From assembly GCA_017542475.1 (NCBI GenBank), contig JAFXXD010000012.1, positions 1 through 64,000 of the forward strand: DNA of 64,000 bases, given 5' to 3'. Both the position numbers and the translations under genes were made by a program. Shown here one piece after another: positions 16,669 through 25,793 of the stretch; position 1 is the stretch's first letter; the number at the start of each line of letters is the position of its first letter. The notes below the pieces were generated by a model. That model searched no databases and had not been told where the DNA came from. It was given only the letters and a program-made list of their open reading frames with translations. This stretch comes from Ruminococcus sp. GTDB lineage: Bacteria > Bacillota > Clostridia > Oscillospirales > Ruminococcaceae.

Positions 16669-17112
16669 ATGAGAACAGCATACAAAATGGAATATCTGCG
16701 CCCCGTTGACGAAAAGTCCACGATAGAGATGATACCATATTCTCCCGAATACCGCGAAGAATACAGGCGGGTATACAACGAATGCTTCCGCGAGATGAGG
16801 AAAGCGCTCGATATCAAGCCCTACGACTTCATTCAGGACAACTCCTTCTTTGATTCAGGAATGGAGAACGTTTACCTTCTCACGGACAACGGCGCTCTCG
16901 TCGGGAGCGTCGCGATGAAAGACAGCGAGATAGACGACCTCATAGTCGCACGGGAATATCAGCGTCGCGGGTACGGCAGGCAGATACTCCTGTGGGCTCT
17001 GGAGCACATACGCTCCGAGAGGGTGGTGCTCCACGTCGCTGAATGGAACAAAAAAGCTGTCAGCCTCTATGAAAAGACAGGCTTTGAGATCGTTGACACA
17101 ATTGAATTCTGA
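16669..17112 (+). CDS. GNAT-family N-acetyltransferase
   Basis: A 147-residue protein with the GNAT acetyl-CoA-binding motif A, R-R-G-Y-G-R (REYQRRGYGRQILLWAL), preceded by the DLIV strand and followed by the LHVAEWNKKAVSLYEKTGF motif B. The substrate is unknown. It follows the alcohol dehydrogenase by 14 bases without a strong ribosome-binding site (GGTAAAGCAA), so it may be translationally weak. A terminator follows immediately. Confidence 0.85.
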   Translation: MRTAYKMEYLRPVDEKSTIEMIPYSPEYREEYRRVYNECFREMRKALDIKPYDFIQDNSFFDSGMENVYLLTDNGALVGSVAMKDSEIDDLIVAREYQRRGYGRQILLWALEHIRSERVVLHVAEWNKKAVSLYEKTGFEIVDTIEF

Positions 17113-17117
17113 AAAGC

Positions 17118-17146
17118 AAAAGGGACGTCCAATGAACGTCCCTTTT
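17118..17146. terminator. Bidirectional terminator
   Basis: Stem AAAAGGGACGT / ACGTCCCTTTT with a CCAATGA loop. It ends the epimerase operon on the + strand and the convergent flotillin gene on the other, where the complementary A-run becomes a T-run. Confidence 0.85.
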
Positions 17147-17151
17147 CTTCG

Positions 17152-18678
17152 TTATTCGTTATCGTCTTCGTCAGCCTCGGGAACCTCCTCGAAGGAAACG
17201 TCCTCCGCAGGAGCCTCAGCCTCGGGAGCTTCATTCTCAGACTCGGGAGCACTTACTGCTCTGCCGCCGAGAAAACCCGAAAGTATGCTTCTGATGTCCA
17301 CGCCTGTCGCCTCGGAAAGACCGTCGGTAACTCTTGTGGTGGAGCTTATGATGTCGCCAACCATTCTGCTCGAATTGCCGTCGCCGTACATAGTGATGCG
17401 GTCAACATTTTCAAGAGGAGCGGCAGCGTTCTTAACGACCTCGGGCAGAGCCTTGAAGTACATTTCAAGCACAGCAGCCTCGCCGTACTTCTTCATAGCC
17501 TCAGCCTTGGCGTTGATACCCTCAGCCTCTGCAAGACCCTTCGCGCGGATAGCGTCCGCCTCTGCCTTACCTACGGCAGCGATACCCTCAGCCTCCTGCA
17601 TACGTGCGAACTTCGCAGCCTCTGCCTCAGCCTTCTGAGCCTCAGCCTCCTGCTCTCTCTGGAAACGGTCAGCCTCGGCTTCCTTCTTGAGCTGATACAG
17701 CTTCGCGTCAGCCTCCTGCTGAGCCTTGTAGCGGTCAGCCTCAGCCTTCTTCTTTATCTCGGCGTCGAGGGACTTTTCCTTTACCTCGGCTTCCTTAGCC
17801 TTGAGCTCTACATCCTTCTCGGAAGCAGCGATGTTGGCGTTTGCCTTCGATACCTCGATGGTCTTGCGCTGCTCTTCCTTCTGTATCTCGTATGCTGCGT
17901 CAGCGATAGCGAGCTGAGTGTCAGCTTCCTTTTTCAGTTCAGCCTGACGGATAGCGAGCTCGTTGTTCTTCTGAGCTATCTCGGTCTCAGCGAGCACCTT
18001 CGCGTCGTTGGCTTCCTTCTTTGCCTGAGCCTTTGCTATCTCGATCTCCTTCTCGGATTCAGCCCTTGCAATGGCAGCCTTCTTCTGAATTTTCGTGGTA
18101 TTGTCGATACCGAGATTCTCGATGAGGTTCTGGTCGTCGGTGAAGTTCTGAACGTTGAACGATACTATCTCAAGTCCCATCCTGTTGAGGTCGGGAGCTG
18201 CGTTTTCCTGTACCTTCTCGGCGAAAGCCTTACGGTCGTTGACCATAGCTTCGAGAGTCATCTGTCCGACGATCTCACGCATATTGCCTTCGAGGACCTC
18301 ACGCGCTACCTTTGCGATGTAGGTGGTGTCCCTGTTGAGGAAGTTCTCAGCGCCGAGCTTTATGATAGTGGGGTCACTGCTGACCTTCACATTTACGTTC
18401 GCGTCAACGTTTATATTGATGTAATCGGCTGTGGGAACAGCGCTCGACGTTTTGACGTCAACAGCGATGAGCTGTAATTTGAGCTTATCCACGCGCTCGA
18501 AGAACGGCACGCGGATACTTGCCTTGCCGATGATTATCTTTCGTCTCAGACCCGAAATGATGTAGGCGGTATCCGGGGGAGCCTTGATGTAGCCCATGGC
18601 AAGAATGATAGCGAATAGTGCGACACCCGCTGCAACAGCGATCGCGATAACGAGTTCGATGGGGAAATCCTGTAACAT
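17152..18678 (-). CDS. floT: Flotillin-family (SPFH/band 7) membrane-microdomain protein
   Basis: A 508-residue protein: one N-terminal membrane segment (residues about 8-30), SPFH domain (about 32-200, with YIKAPPDTAYIISGL and NININVDANVNVKV-like strands), then a long Glu/Ala/Lys coiled coil (about 200-400, EAEADR and KAEAEA repeats). A C-terminal flotillin region follows, with a final Glu/Asp/Ala-rich acidic tail. Flotillins organise bacterial membrane microdomains and influence fluidity and cell-wall enzymes. No NfeD partner gene is adjacent, unlike Bacillus yuaFGI. The start follows AGGAGGTATACT. Monocistronic, with a near-perfect vegetative promoter. Confidence 0.92.
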   Translation of the reverse strand: MLQDFPIELVIAIAVAAGVALFAIILAMGYIKAPPDTAYIISGLRRKIIIGKASIRVPFFERVDKLKLQLIAVDVKTSSAVPTADYININVDANVNVKVSSDPTIIKLGAENFLNRDTTYIAKVAREVLEGNMREIVGQMTLEAMVNDRKAFAEKVQENAAPDLNRMGLEIVSFNVQNFTDDQNLIENLGIDNTTKIQKKAAIARAESEKEIEIAKAQAKKEANDAKVLAETEIAQKNNELAIRQAELKKEADTQLAIADAAYEIQKEEQRKTIEVSKANANIAASEKDVELKAKEAEVKEKSLDAEIKKKAEADRYKAQQEADAKLYQLKKEAEADRFQREQEAEAQKAEAEAAKFARMQEAEGIAAVGKAEADAIRAKGLAEAEGINAKAEAMKKYGEAAVLEMYFKALPEVVKNAAAPLENVDRITMYGDGNSSRMVGDIISSTTRVTDGLSEATGVDIRSILSGFLGGRAVSAPESENEAPEAEAPAEDVSFEEVPEADEDDNE

Positions 18679-18742
18679 AGTATACCTCCTTCAGTAGTAT
18701 GTCAGGTCGTTTTGTGACGTACACCGTCCGTGTACAATGAGC

Positions 18743-18771
18743 ATTATACACTGTCCGAAAACGGTTGTCAA
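18743..18771 (-). promoter_or_regulatory. Consensus SigA promoter of the flotillin gene
   Basis: On the reverse strand TTGACA (18771-18766), exactly 17 bases, TATAAT (18748-18743). A perfect match to the vegetative consensus. Confidence 0.85.
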
Positions 18772-18934
18772 TATCCCTCCAAACGGCGGTATATGTGGAA
18801 ATACTATCATTTCAGATACAGAAATATATGTCCCGCGGCTGAAATTACAGGTTCGTATGAACCTATACTACGTTCACTTGATTATTTCTAGTCCGCGGCA
18901 GGCTTTTGCCATATAAAAAAATCTATGTCATTAT

Positions 18935-18968
18935 TCCGACAAAATATGCGTTTATACTGTGGTATAAT
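18935..18968 (+). promoter_or_regulatory. spoIIE promoter with a Spo0A-box-like element and long spacer
   Basis: TATAAT sits at 18963-18968. The best -35 is CCGACA (18937-18942) with a 20-base spacer, overlapping TTCCGACA, whose reverse complement TGTCGGAA is one base off the Spo0A box TGTCGAA. Bacillus spoIIE has an over-long spacer and 0A boxes in its promoter. The resemblance is suggestive only. Confidence 0.4.
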
Positions 18969-19000
18969 ATCTTGCAACTATGATTCGGAGTGTGATAAAT

Positions 19001-21199
19001 ATGTATAAGCTATCGGACACAATGTGCCGCCCCACCGTGAGGTCTGCCGCGGGACTGCTCCTCTCCTTTGCGGGAGGCTTCATCTTCTCGGGGACTGCTC
19101 TCGCGGGCGCGGCTTCCTTCGCCGACATCTCCCTTGCGGGAGCTCTCGACCTGCCGTATGCGGCTGCGGCTCTTGCAGGAGCTATAGTCCGCGGTGTTTC
19201 GGCAGATTCCGTGGGCAAGGGCATAGTAAAGACTGCGGCTATGGCGTTCATCGTGATAGCCAAGCTGTTCGCGGGCGGAAGGAGCTCTCCCCTGCGCTGC
19301 GGTATCATTACCGCCGTGTCCGTAATGCTTGCTGGGACGTCCGTCTCCGCACTCATCGGCGAGCTCCCGCAGAAGCTCATTTTCTACGGCTTCTATGCAG
19401 CGGTCGCGGGCTTCACAGCCTACTGCGGAGCGGAGCTTACTACAGGTCTTGGGCGGGAGCACGTCATATCATTATCGGGATTTTCGGGCGGATGTTATGC
19501 CGTGATATATATAGTCTACATAGCCTCGCTGTACTCGCTGAAGCTCCCTGCCCTGAACGCGGGAGCAGTCGTCGGGATAGCAGTGACGGCTCTCGCCGCC
19601 TACAGCTACGGGAGCGCGGGCGGTGCGATATGCGGCGCCATGACCGCGTTTGCGGCGGCTCTCGTCTCGCCGCGGGACTGCATAGCCTCTGCCGTTTTCC
19701 CTGCGGCGGGACTTTTCGCGGGTCACGTCAGAAAGGGCAGACCGCTCCTGACCGCGCTTATTTTCGCGGCACTGTGCTACTCTCTCAGCGTGCTCACGGG
19801 TGCTCCCCGCGACGGCTCAGACATCACCCTGAGCGTGCTCATCGGAGGCGGTATCTTCGTCGCCGCCGCGCCCTATTTCTCGGACAAGTGGGTATCCGCC
19901 GAGCCTGCCTCCGAGCGCGGGAGCTCTGCCTCCGACAATGTACGGATCAGCTTCCTCTCGGACGTTATAGACGCCGTGAGAAGCGACGCGGTCAAGCTCT
20001 CGGCGGCACTGAGTGCGGCTGAAAGCGACAGCCGCTCCGATACAGTCAGCACGTGCGGGAGCTGCTCGCGCGGGAGCACCTGCCGCCGCCTTGACATCGA
20101 AGCCGCAGACGAGCTTGCACCCGATATCCCGCAGAGCTGTGTCCGCAGGCGTGAGCTCACCGAAGAGCTCGAACAGCTCCGCGAATTCCGCATCGCCGAC
20201 CGCCTGCTGCGTCTGCGCCGCTCGCGAGACAGGAGCCTGCTCAACGAGCAATTAAGGCTCACTGGCGAGATACTGCGCTCCGCCGCTAATGAGCGTGAGC
20301 TCCGTCCGTCGGGACGGACTGCCGCAAAAATTATCGAGCTCCTGTCAGCGCACGGGATAGCTCCGCTGCGCGCGTCCGCCTGCTACAACAGCACGAACAG
20401 GCTCGCTGTCGAGCTCTACTACAGCTCCGAAAACACGGGGCTGAGCTCGTCACGTATCCGTGACCTCATCGCCGACGGGCTCGGCATAGAGCTGACTGCC
20501 GCCGCTCCCGTTAGCTCTGCTGACGAGCTCCGCCTCTGCTTCTACGAGAAGCCAGAGTACACGGTAGAGGTCTACTCCGCGTCGGTCTGCGCCGAGGGCT
20601 CGGAGGTCAGCGGGGACAGCTCCGCCGTGTTCACGGACGGCGGCGGGATATGCTATATCACGCTCTCCGACGGTATGGGCACGGGCAAGAGCGCCGCTGT
20701 TGATTCGCATATGGTCATCGCGCTTTTCCGCAGGCTCGTGTGCGGAGGTATGGACTGCGTCACCGCCGTGAAGATGGTCAACTCGGTAATGGTCGGCAAG
20801 TCGCGCGATGAGAGCTTTGCCACCTTCGACGCCCTCCGCTTCGACCCCGACTCACACACGCTGACTGTGCTGAAGTCGGGAGCGGCAGCAACTCTCATAC
20901 TGCGAGGCGGAGAGGTACAGAAGGTGTCCGCTCCGACCTTTCCCGTCGGGATAAATGAGGCGGCTGAGGTCTACACCGCCGAGTATGAGGTCGAGGAGGG
21001 AGATATGGTCGTCGCCTTCTCGGACGGCATAAGCGAGAGCGAGTTCCCGTTCATACGCGAGCTCCTGCTCGGGAGCGGCGACATAAAGGAAATAGTCCGC
21101 GAAACAGCGCTGAAATCAGCCTCCTTCTGCAAGTCTGCGCACACGGACGATGTGACGGTAATCGGAGTAAAAATTTTAAGAAATAAACAATCTATATAA
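19001..21199 (+). CDS. spoIIE: Stage II sporulation protein E (SpoIIE) phosphatase
   Basis: A 732-residue protein: about ten N-terminal membrane segments (residues about 12-295), a central helical region with a Cys cluster (CGSCSRGSTCRRL), and a C-terminal PP2C-type phosphatase (about 500-730) with the hallmark SDGMGTGKSA and VAFSDGI, ending HTDDVTVIGV. SpoIIE dephosphorylates SpoIIAA to release SigF in the forespore and takes part in asymmetric division. The ATG at 19001 is chosen because CGGAG lies 10 bases upstream; the ATG at 18980 would sit almost at the predicted transcript start. Monocistronic. It fits with the spoIIIA genes at the right of the window. Confidence 0.93.
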   Translation: MYKLSDTMCRPTVRSAAGLLLSFAGGFIFSGTALAGAASFADISLAGALDLPYAAAALAGAIVRGVSADSVGKGIVKTAAMAFIVIAKLFAGGRSSPLRCGIITAVSVMLAGTSVSALIGELPQKLIFYGFYAAVAGFTAYCGAELTTGLGREHVISLSGFSGGCYAVIYIVYIASLYSLKLPALNAGAVVGIAVTALAAYSYGSAGGAICGAMTAFAAALVSPRDCIASAVFPAAGLFAGHVRKGRPLLTALIFAALCYSLSVLTGAPRDGSDITLSVLIGGGIFVAAAPYFSDKWVSAEPASERGSSASDNVRISFLSDVIDAVRSDAVKLSAALSAAESDSRSDTVSTCGSCSRGSTCRRLDIEAADELAPDIPQSCVRRRELTEELEQLREFRIADRLLRLRRSRDRSLLNEQLRLTGEILRSAANERELRPSGRTAAKIIELLSAHGIAPLRASACYNSTNRLAVELYYSSENTGLSSSRIRDLIADGLGIELTAAAPVSSADELRLCFYEKPEYTVEVYSASVCAEGSEVSGDSSAVFTDGGGICYITLSDGMGTGKSAAVDSHMVIALFRRLVCGGMDCVTAVKMVNSVMVGKSRDESFATFDALRFDPDSHTLTVLKSGAAATLILRGGEVQKVSAPTFPVGINEAAEVYTAEYEVEEGDMVVAFSDGISESEFPFIRELLLGSGDIKEIVRETALKSASFCKSAHTDDVTVIGVKILRNKQSI

Positions 21200-21341
21200 A
21201 TTTTTGATAGACATATAGCTCGTGTGTGCAAATTAACAATGAATTGCTGACTATCAGTCGATTTGGTGTGTCAAATTGCACAGAAGAAGGGTGGAAAATT
21301 TATCGTATTAACTGAATTTTTATGCTGATTTACAAAAATGC

Positions 21342-21370
21342 TTGAATAATTACGCGTATTCTGATAAAAT
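21342..21370 (+). promoter_or_regulatory. Promoter of the glycogen (glg) operon
   Basis: TTGAAT (21342-21347), 17 bases, TAAAAT (21365-21370), directly upstream of the glgB ribosome-binding site AAAGGAGG. This places the transcript start close to the coding sequence. Confidence 0.7.
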
Positions 21371-21395
21371 GTATATTAGCAAAGGAGGCTGAATT

Positions 21396-23381
21396 ATGTC
21401 TGTAAATAATAACAATCCCAACGATTTTCCGCTATATTTATTCTATCAGGGCAAGAACTTCGAAGCATGGAAATTTTTCGGCGTTCACAGCCGCAAAAAA
21501 GGCAGAGGCAAGGTCTTCACGTTCAGAGTTTGGGCTCCTAATGCTGTAAGCGTTTCTGTTGTCGGCGATTTCAACGGCTGGGACAGAACAGTGAATCCCT
21601 GCAGGCTCATTGCGGACGGCATATGGGAAGCAGAGATATCCAAGCTTAAACAGTTCGATACTTACAAGTACAGCATAGAGACCAAGGACGGCAGGCTGAT
21701 CCTCAAAGCCGACCCCTATGCGTCCCACTTCGAGACACGCCCCGGAACTGCCTCCAAGATCTACGAGAGCAGCTTCGAGTGGAAGGACGCCGACTGGTAC
21801 AAAAAGAAGGCTTCCACCAGCATATACAAGAGCCCCGTCAACGTCTACGAGGTGCACCTCAGCTCGTGGAAGAACTACGGCGGCGACGTCTACCTCGACT
21901 ACAAGACCTTCGCGAAGGAGATAATCCCCTATCTGAAAAAGATGTCATACACACACGTTGAGTTTATGCCGCTGACCGAGTATCCCTACGACGGCTCGTG
22001 GGGCTATCAGGTGACGGGCTATTATGCTCCGACCTCTCGGTACGGCACTCCCGATGACTTCCGCGCTATGATAGAGGCTTTTCACGAGGCGGGAATAGGC
22101 GTTATCCTCGACTGGGTACCCGCTCACTTCCCGAAGGACGCCGCAGGTCTGTACGAATTCGACGGCACCTGCTGCTACGAGTACACCGACGACCGCAAGA
22201 AGGAGCACAAGGCTTGGGGCACTCGCGTATTCGACTACGGCAAGGCTGAGGTCTGCTCGTTCCTCATTTCGAGCGCCAACTACTGGTTCGACGAGTTCCA
22301 CGTTGACGGTCTGCGTGTGGACGCGGTGGCTTCGATGCTCTACCTCGACTACGACAGGCGCGACGGCGAATGGGCTGCAAATATCAACGGCGGCAACGAG
22401 AACCTCGAGGCTGTAGCCTTCCTGAAGCGTCTCAACGAGGCTGTATTCTCGAAGCACCCAGACGCTCTGATGATAGCCGAGGAATCGACCGCGTGGCCCT
22501 TAGTCACAAAGCCCACCGACATCGGCGGCCTCGGTTTCAACTTCAAGTGGAATATGGGCTGGATGAACGATATGCTCAGCTATATGAGCCTCGACCCGAT
22601 ATACCGCTCATTCAACCACGACAAGCTCACATTCTCATTCTTCTACGCCTTCTCCGAGAACTATATCCTGCCTATCTCGCACGATGAGGTAGTCTACGGA
22701 AAGTGCTCGATGATAAACAAGATGCCCGGTGAGTACGAGCAGAAGTTCGCGTCTTACCGTGCCTTCCTCGCTTATATGATGGCTCACCCCGGAAAGAAGC
22801 TCCTCTTTATGGGTCAGGAGTTCGGTCAGATGAACGAGTGGAACTACCAGTCACAGCTCGACTGGGAGCTCCTCGGCTTCGACTCGCACCGCAACCTGCT
22901 CAAGTTCAACGAGAAGCTCAACAAATTCTACGCCGAGAACGCTCCCCTGTGGCAGAACGATGACTCGTGGGGCGGATTCAGCTGGATTTCCAATGACGAC
23001 TACAAGCAGAGCGTTATCGCGTTCAGACGTATCGACGACAACGGCGAGGAGATAATAGCTGTGTGCAACTTCGTGCCCGTCGAGCGCCGCGACTACCGCA
23101 TAGGCGTACCCGCGAAGGGCACGTACAAGGTCGTATTCAACACCGACGCAGCCGAGTTCGGCGGCGCGGGACTTTCCGATAAGTCCTACAAGTCCGAGGC
23201 AGTAGGTATGCACGGCTTCGACGACAGCATATCGCTGACGCTCGCTCCCCTGTCGGTAATGTATCTGAAGCTCGCGCCCGCAAGGAAGAAGACCGAGAAG
23301 TCGTCCTCCGCGAAGGCTCCCGCCGCAAAAAAAGCCAAAGCACCTGCAAAGAGGAGAACCGCCTCCAAAGCAGACAAATAA
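21396..23381 (+). CDS. glgB: 1,4-alpha-glucan branching enzyme
   Basis: A 661-residue GH13 branching enzyme that makes alpha-1,6 branches in glycogen. It has an N-terminal CBM48-like domain ([19 protein letters not shown]), then the catalytic barrel with the nucleophile region [12 protein letters not shown], the acid in MIAEEST, and [11 protein letters not shown]-terminal beta domain follows. The last 35 residues form a Lys/Ala/Pro/Arg-rich basic tail ([16 protein letters not shown]) not usual for GlgB. It is the first gene of glgB-glgC-glgD-glgA with ribosome-binding site AAAGGAGGC. A cytoplasmic enzyme. Confidence 0.96.
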   Translation: MSVNNNNPNDFPLYLFYQGKNFEAWKFFGVHSRKKGRGKVFTFRVWAPNAVSVSVVGDFNGWDRTVNPCRLIADGIWEAEISKLKQFDTYKYSIETKDGRLILKADPYASHFETRPGTASKIYESSFEWKDADWYKKKASTSIYKSPVNVYEVHLSSWKNYGGDVYLDYKTFAKEIIPYLKKMSYTHVEFMPLTEYPYDGSWGYQVTGYYAPTSRYGTPDDFRAMIEAFHEAGIGVILDWVPAHFPKDAAGLYEFDGTCCYEYTDDRKKEHKAWGTRVFDYGKAEVCSFLISSANYWFDEFHVDGLRVDAVASMLYLDYDRRDGEWAANINGGNENLEAVAFLKRLNEAVFSKHPDALMIAEESTAWPLVTKPTDIGGLGFNFKWNMGWMNDMLSYMSLDPIYRSFNHDKLTFSFFYAFSENYILPISHDEVVYGKCSMINKMPGEYEQKFASYRAFLAYMMAHPGKKLLFMGQEFGQMNEWNYQSQLDWELLGFDSHRNLLKFNEKLNKFYAENAPLWQNDDSWGGFSWISNDDYKQSVIAFRRIDDNGEEIIAVCNFVPVERRDYRIGVPAKGTYKVVFNTDAAEFGGAGLSDKSYKSEAVGMHGFDDSISLTLAPLSVMYLKLAPARKKTEKSSSAKAPAAKKAKAPAKRRTASKADK

Positions 23382-23409
23382 TAATGACACCATTTCAGGA
23401 GGATAATAT

Positions 23410-24636
23410 ATGTACACTAAGAAAAAAGTCGTAGCAATGCTCCTCGCAGGCGGTCAGGGAAGCAGACTGTATGCTCTGACCAAGAACGTTGCAAAGCCCG
23501 CCGTTCCCTACGGCGGCAAATACCGCCTGATAGACTTTCCCCTCTCGAACTGCACAAATTCGGGAATTGATACGGTAGGCGTGCTCACGCAGTACCAGCC
23601 GCTCGTGCTCAACGAGTACATCGGCAACGGTCAGCCGTGGGACCTCGACAAGCTCAACGGCGGCGTGCACGTACTCCCGCCATACGAGACTCAGGCAGGC
23701 GCTTCGTGGTATGAGGGCACTGCTAACGCTATATATCAGAATATGCGCTTCATCGAGAGATACGACCCCGAGTACGTGGTAGTTCTCGGCGGCGACCACA
23801 TTTATAAAATGGACTACTCGAAGATGGTGGACTTCCACATCGCCAACGAGGCTGACTGCACTATCTCCGTCATTGACGTCCCGCTCGCTGAGGCTTCACG
23901 CTTCGGCATAATGATATGCGACGAGCAGAACAAGGTCATCGACTTCGTCGAGAAGCCCAAGGAGCCCAAGTCCACGCTTGCCTCAATGGGTATTTATGTG
24001 TTCAGCTGGGACAAGCTCAAGAAGTACCTCATCGAGAATGAGGAGGACGCCAATGCCAAGCGCGACCGCGGCGAGGCGTGGTCTAAGGACTTCGGCAAGG
24101 ACATCATAACATCTATGCTCCGCGATAATCAAAGGCTCTTCGCATACGAATTCGAGGGCTACTGGAAGGACGTAGGTACCCTCGATTCACTGTGGGAGGC
24201 TAATATGGACCTCCTCAGTCCGAGCGTTCCCCTCGACCTCTACGACAAGAGCTGGAAGATATACTCGCGCAGCAGCTATATGCCGCCGCAGTACGTCGGC
24301 GACAACGCCAACATCGAGAACTCGATGATAGCGGAGGGAAGCTCCGTTGACGGCTCGGTGGATTTCTCGATACTCTTTGCGGGTGTCACCATTGAAAAGG
24401 GAGCCACCGTAAACTACAGCATAATTATGCCGGGTACTGTCATCAAGTCGGGCGCGGTAGTTGAATATGCTATCGTCGGAAGCGACTGCGTCATAGAGAG
24501 CGGCGCTCATATAGGCAAGAGCCCCGAACAGGTAGAAAACAGAGACGACTGGGGTATCGCAGTTGTCGGACATAACGTTACGGTGTCTGAGGGCAAGTGT
24601 GTCGAGCCCAAGCAGATCATCGGAGAGAATATCTGA
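23410..24636 (+). CDS. glgC: Glucose-1-phosphate adenylyltransferase, catalytic subunit
   Basis: A 408-residue ADP-glucose pyrophosphorylase that makes ADP-glucose from ATP and glucose-1-phosphate, the committed step of glycogen synthesis. Motifs: [13 protein letters not shown] nucleotide loop, [30 protein letters not shown] with the metal Asp, [10 protein letters not shown]-terminal left-handed beta-helix follows (residues about 290-400: [20 protein letters not shown]). The ribosome-binding site is AGGAGGATA. It is followed after 14 bases by glgD; GlgC-GlgD pairs form the Firmicute heterotetramer. Confidence 0.96.
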   Translation: MYTKKKVVAMLLAGGQGSRLYALTKNVAKPAVPYGGKYRLIDFPLSNCTNSGIDTVGVLTQYQPLVLNEYIGNGQPWDLDKLNGGVHVLPPYETQAGASWYEGTANAIYQNMRFIERYDPEYVVVLGGDHIYKMDYSKMVDFHIANEADCTISVIDVPLAEASRFGIMICDEQNKVIDFVEKPKEPKSTLASMGIYVFSWDKLKKYLIENEEDANAKRDRGEAWSKDFGKDIITSMLRDNQRLFAYEFEGYWKDVGTLDSLWEANMDLLSPSVPLDLYDKSWKIYSRSSYMPPQYVGDNANIENSMIAEGSSVDGSVDFSILFAGVTIEKGATVNYSIIMPGTVIKSGAVVEYAIVGSDCVIESGAHIGKSPEQVENRDDWGIAVVGHNVTVSEGKCVEPKQIIGENI

Positions 24637-24650
24637 TCGGAGGAATCATA

Positions 24651-25775
24651 ATGAGCAGTGTTAATTATAATGTTTTAGGTCTGATCTTCGCGAGTATGCA
24701 TGACTCCTACGTCAGCGAGCTCACGAAGCAGAGAACTATGGGTTCTATCCCCTTCGGAGGTCGGTACAGGCTTATCGACTTCCCGCTTTCAAATTTCGTT
24801 AATTCGGGCGTGTCTGAGGTCGGCGTCATTACGAAGTCGAACTACGGCTCGCTCCTTGACCACCTCGGCTCAGGCCGTGACTGGGACCTCTCCCGTAAGA
24901 AGGGCGGTCTGCATCTGCTGCCTCCGTACAGCCAGACAGGCGGTATCTATAAGGGCAGACTCGATGCTCTGAGCAATATATGGAGCTACGTCGAGCACTC
25001 GAATGCGGGATATGTTATCCTCTCGAACTGCGATGTAGTAGCGACCGTGGACTTCAACCCCGTGCTCAAGCAGCACAAGGAGACAGAGGCTGATATCACC
25101 CTCATCTACAGCAAGGGCGTATACGACAGCGAGAAGAACAACTGCGCGACTATTCTCGAATTCAACGAGGACAACACCCTCAGCGGCGTGCTCGTTGATC
25201 CCGTTATCTCGGGCGAGTGCAACCAGTGGCTCGATATGATGATAGTCACCAAGGAATTCCTGAAGAAGATAGTTTCCGATGCCGCAAGCCGCAATCTCTA
25301 CAGCTTCACCCGTGAGATACTCCAGAACAACTCGAACGACTACAAGATACTCGGCTACGAGCACAAGGACTTCTTCGTCCGTATCGACAGCGTGCAGAAC
25401 TACTACCTCGCAAATATGATGCTCCTCCAGAAGGAGAAGAGAGACGCCCTGTTCAGGAAGGGTCAGCCCGTCTACACCAAGATAGGCGACAATGCTCCCG
25501 TCAAGTACGGTCTCGAATCGAGCATAAAGGATTCGCTCATAGCTGACGGCTGTGTCATCGAGGGTACAGTCGAGAACTCTATCCTCTTCCGCGGCGTTAA
25601 GGTCGGCAAGGGCGCTGTCATCAGAGACTCCATTATAATGCAGGCTACCAAGGTAGGCAGCAATTGCAGCATCTCCTCCGTCATAACCGACAAGAATGTC
25701 GAGATAAGCGACAACAAGGTGCTCACGGGCTCTGAGACATATCCGCTATATATAGGCAAAAACGGTAAGATCTAA
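24651..25775 (+). CDS. glgD: GlgD, regulatory subunit-like ADP-glucose pyrophosphorylase homologue
   Basis: A 374-residue GlgC paralogue. It keeps the fold ([16 protein letters not shown], and beta-helix turns GCVIEGTVENSILFRGV) but lacks the N-terminal nucleotide loop GGxGxRL: the start reads VLGLIFASMHDSYVSELT. Catalytic residues are therefore missing, as in GlgD of Bacillus and Ruminococcus, which activates GlgC. The start at 24651 follows ATCGGAGGAATCATA; an in-frame upstream ATG lies inside glgC. It sits between glgC and glgA. Confidence 0.94.
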   Translation: MSSVNYNVLGLIFASMHDSYVSELTKQRTMGSIPFGGRYRLIDFPLSNFVNSGVSEVGVITKSNYGSLLDHLGSGRDWDLSRKKGGLHLLPPYSQTGGIYKGRLDALSNIWSYVEHSNAGYVILSNCDVVATVDFNPVLKQHKETEADITLIYSKGVYDSEKNNCATILEFNEDNTLSGVLVDPVISGECNQWLDMMIVTKEFLKKIVSDAASRNLYSFTREILQNNSNDYKILGYEHKDFFVRIDSVQNYYLANMMLLQKEKRDALFRKGQPVYTKIGDNAPVKYGLESSIKDSLIADGCVIEGTVENSILFRGVKVGKGAVIRDSIIMQATKVGSNCSISSVITDKNVEISDNKVLTGSETYPLYIGKNGKI

Positions 25776-25793
25776 GGGATCGGTGGTTTGCGT

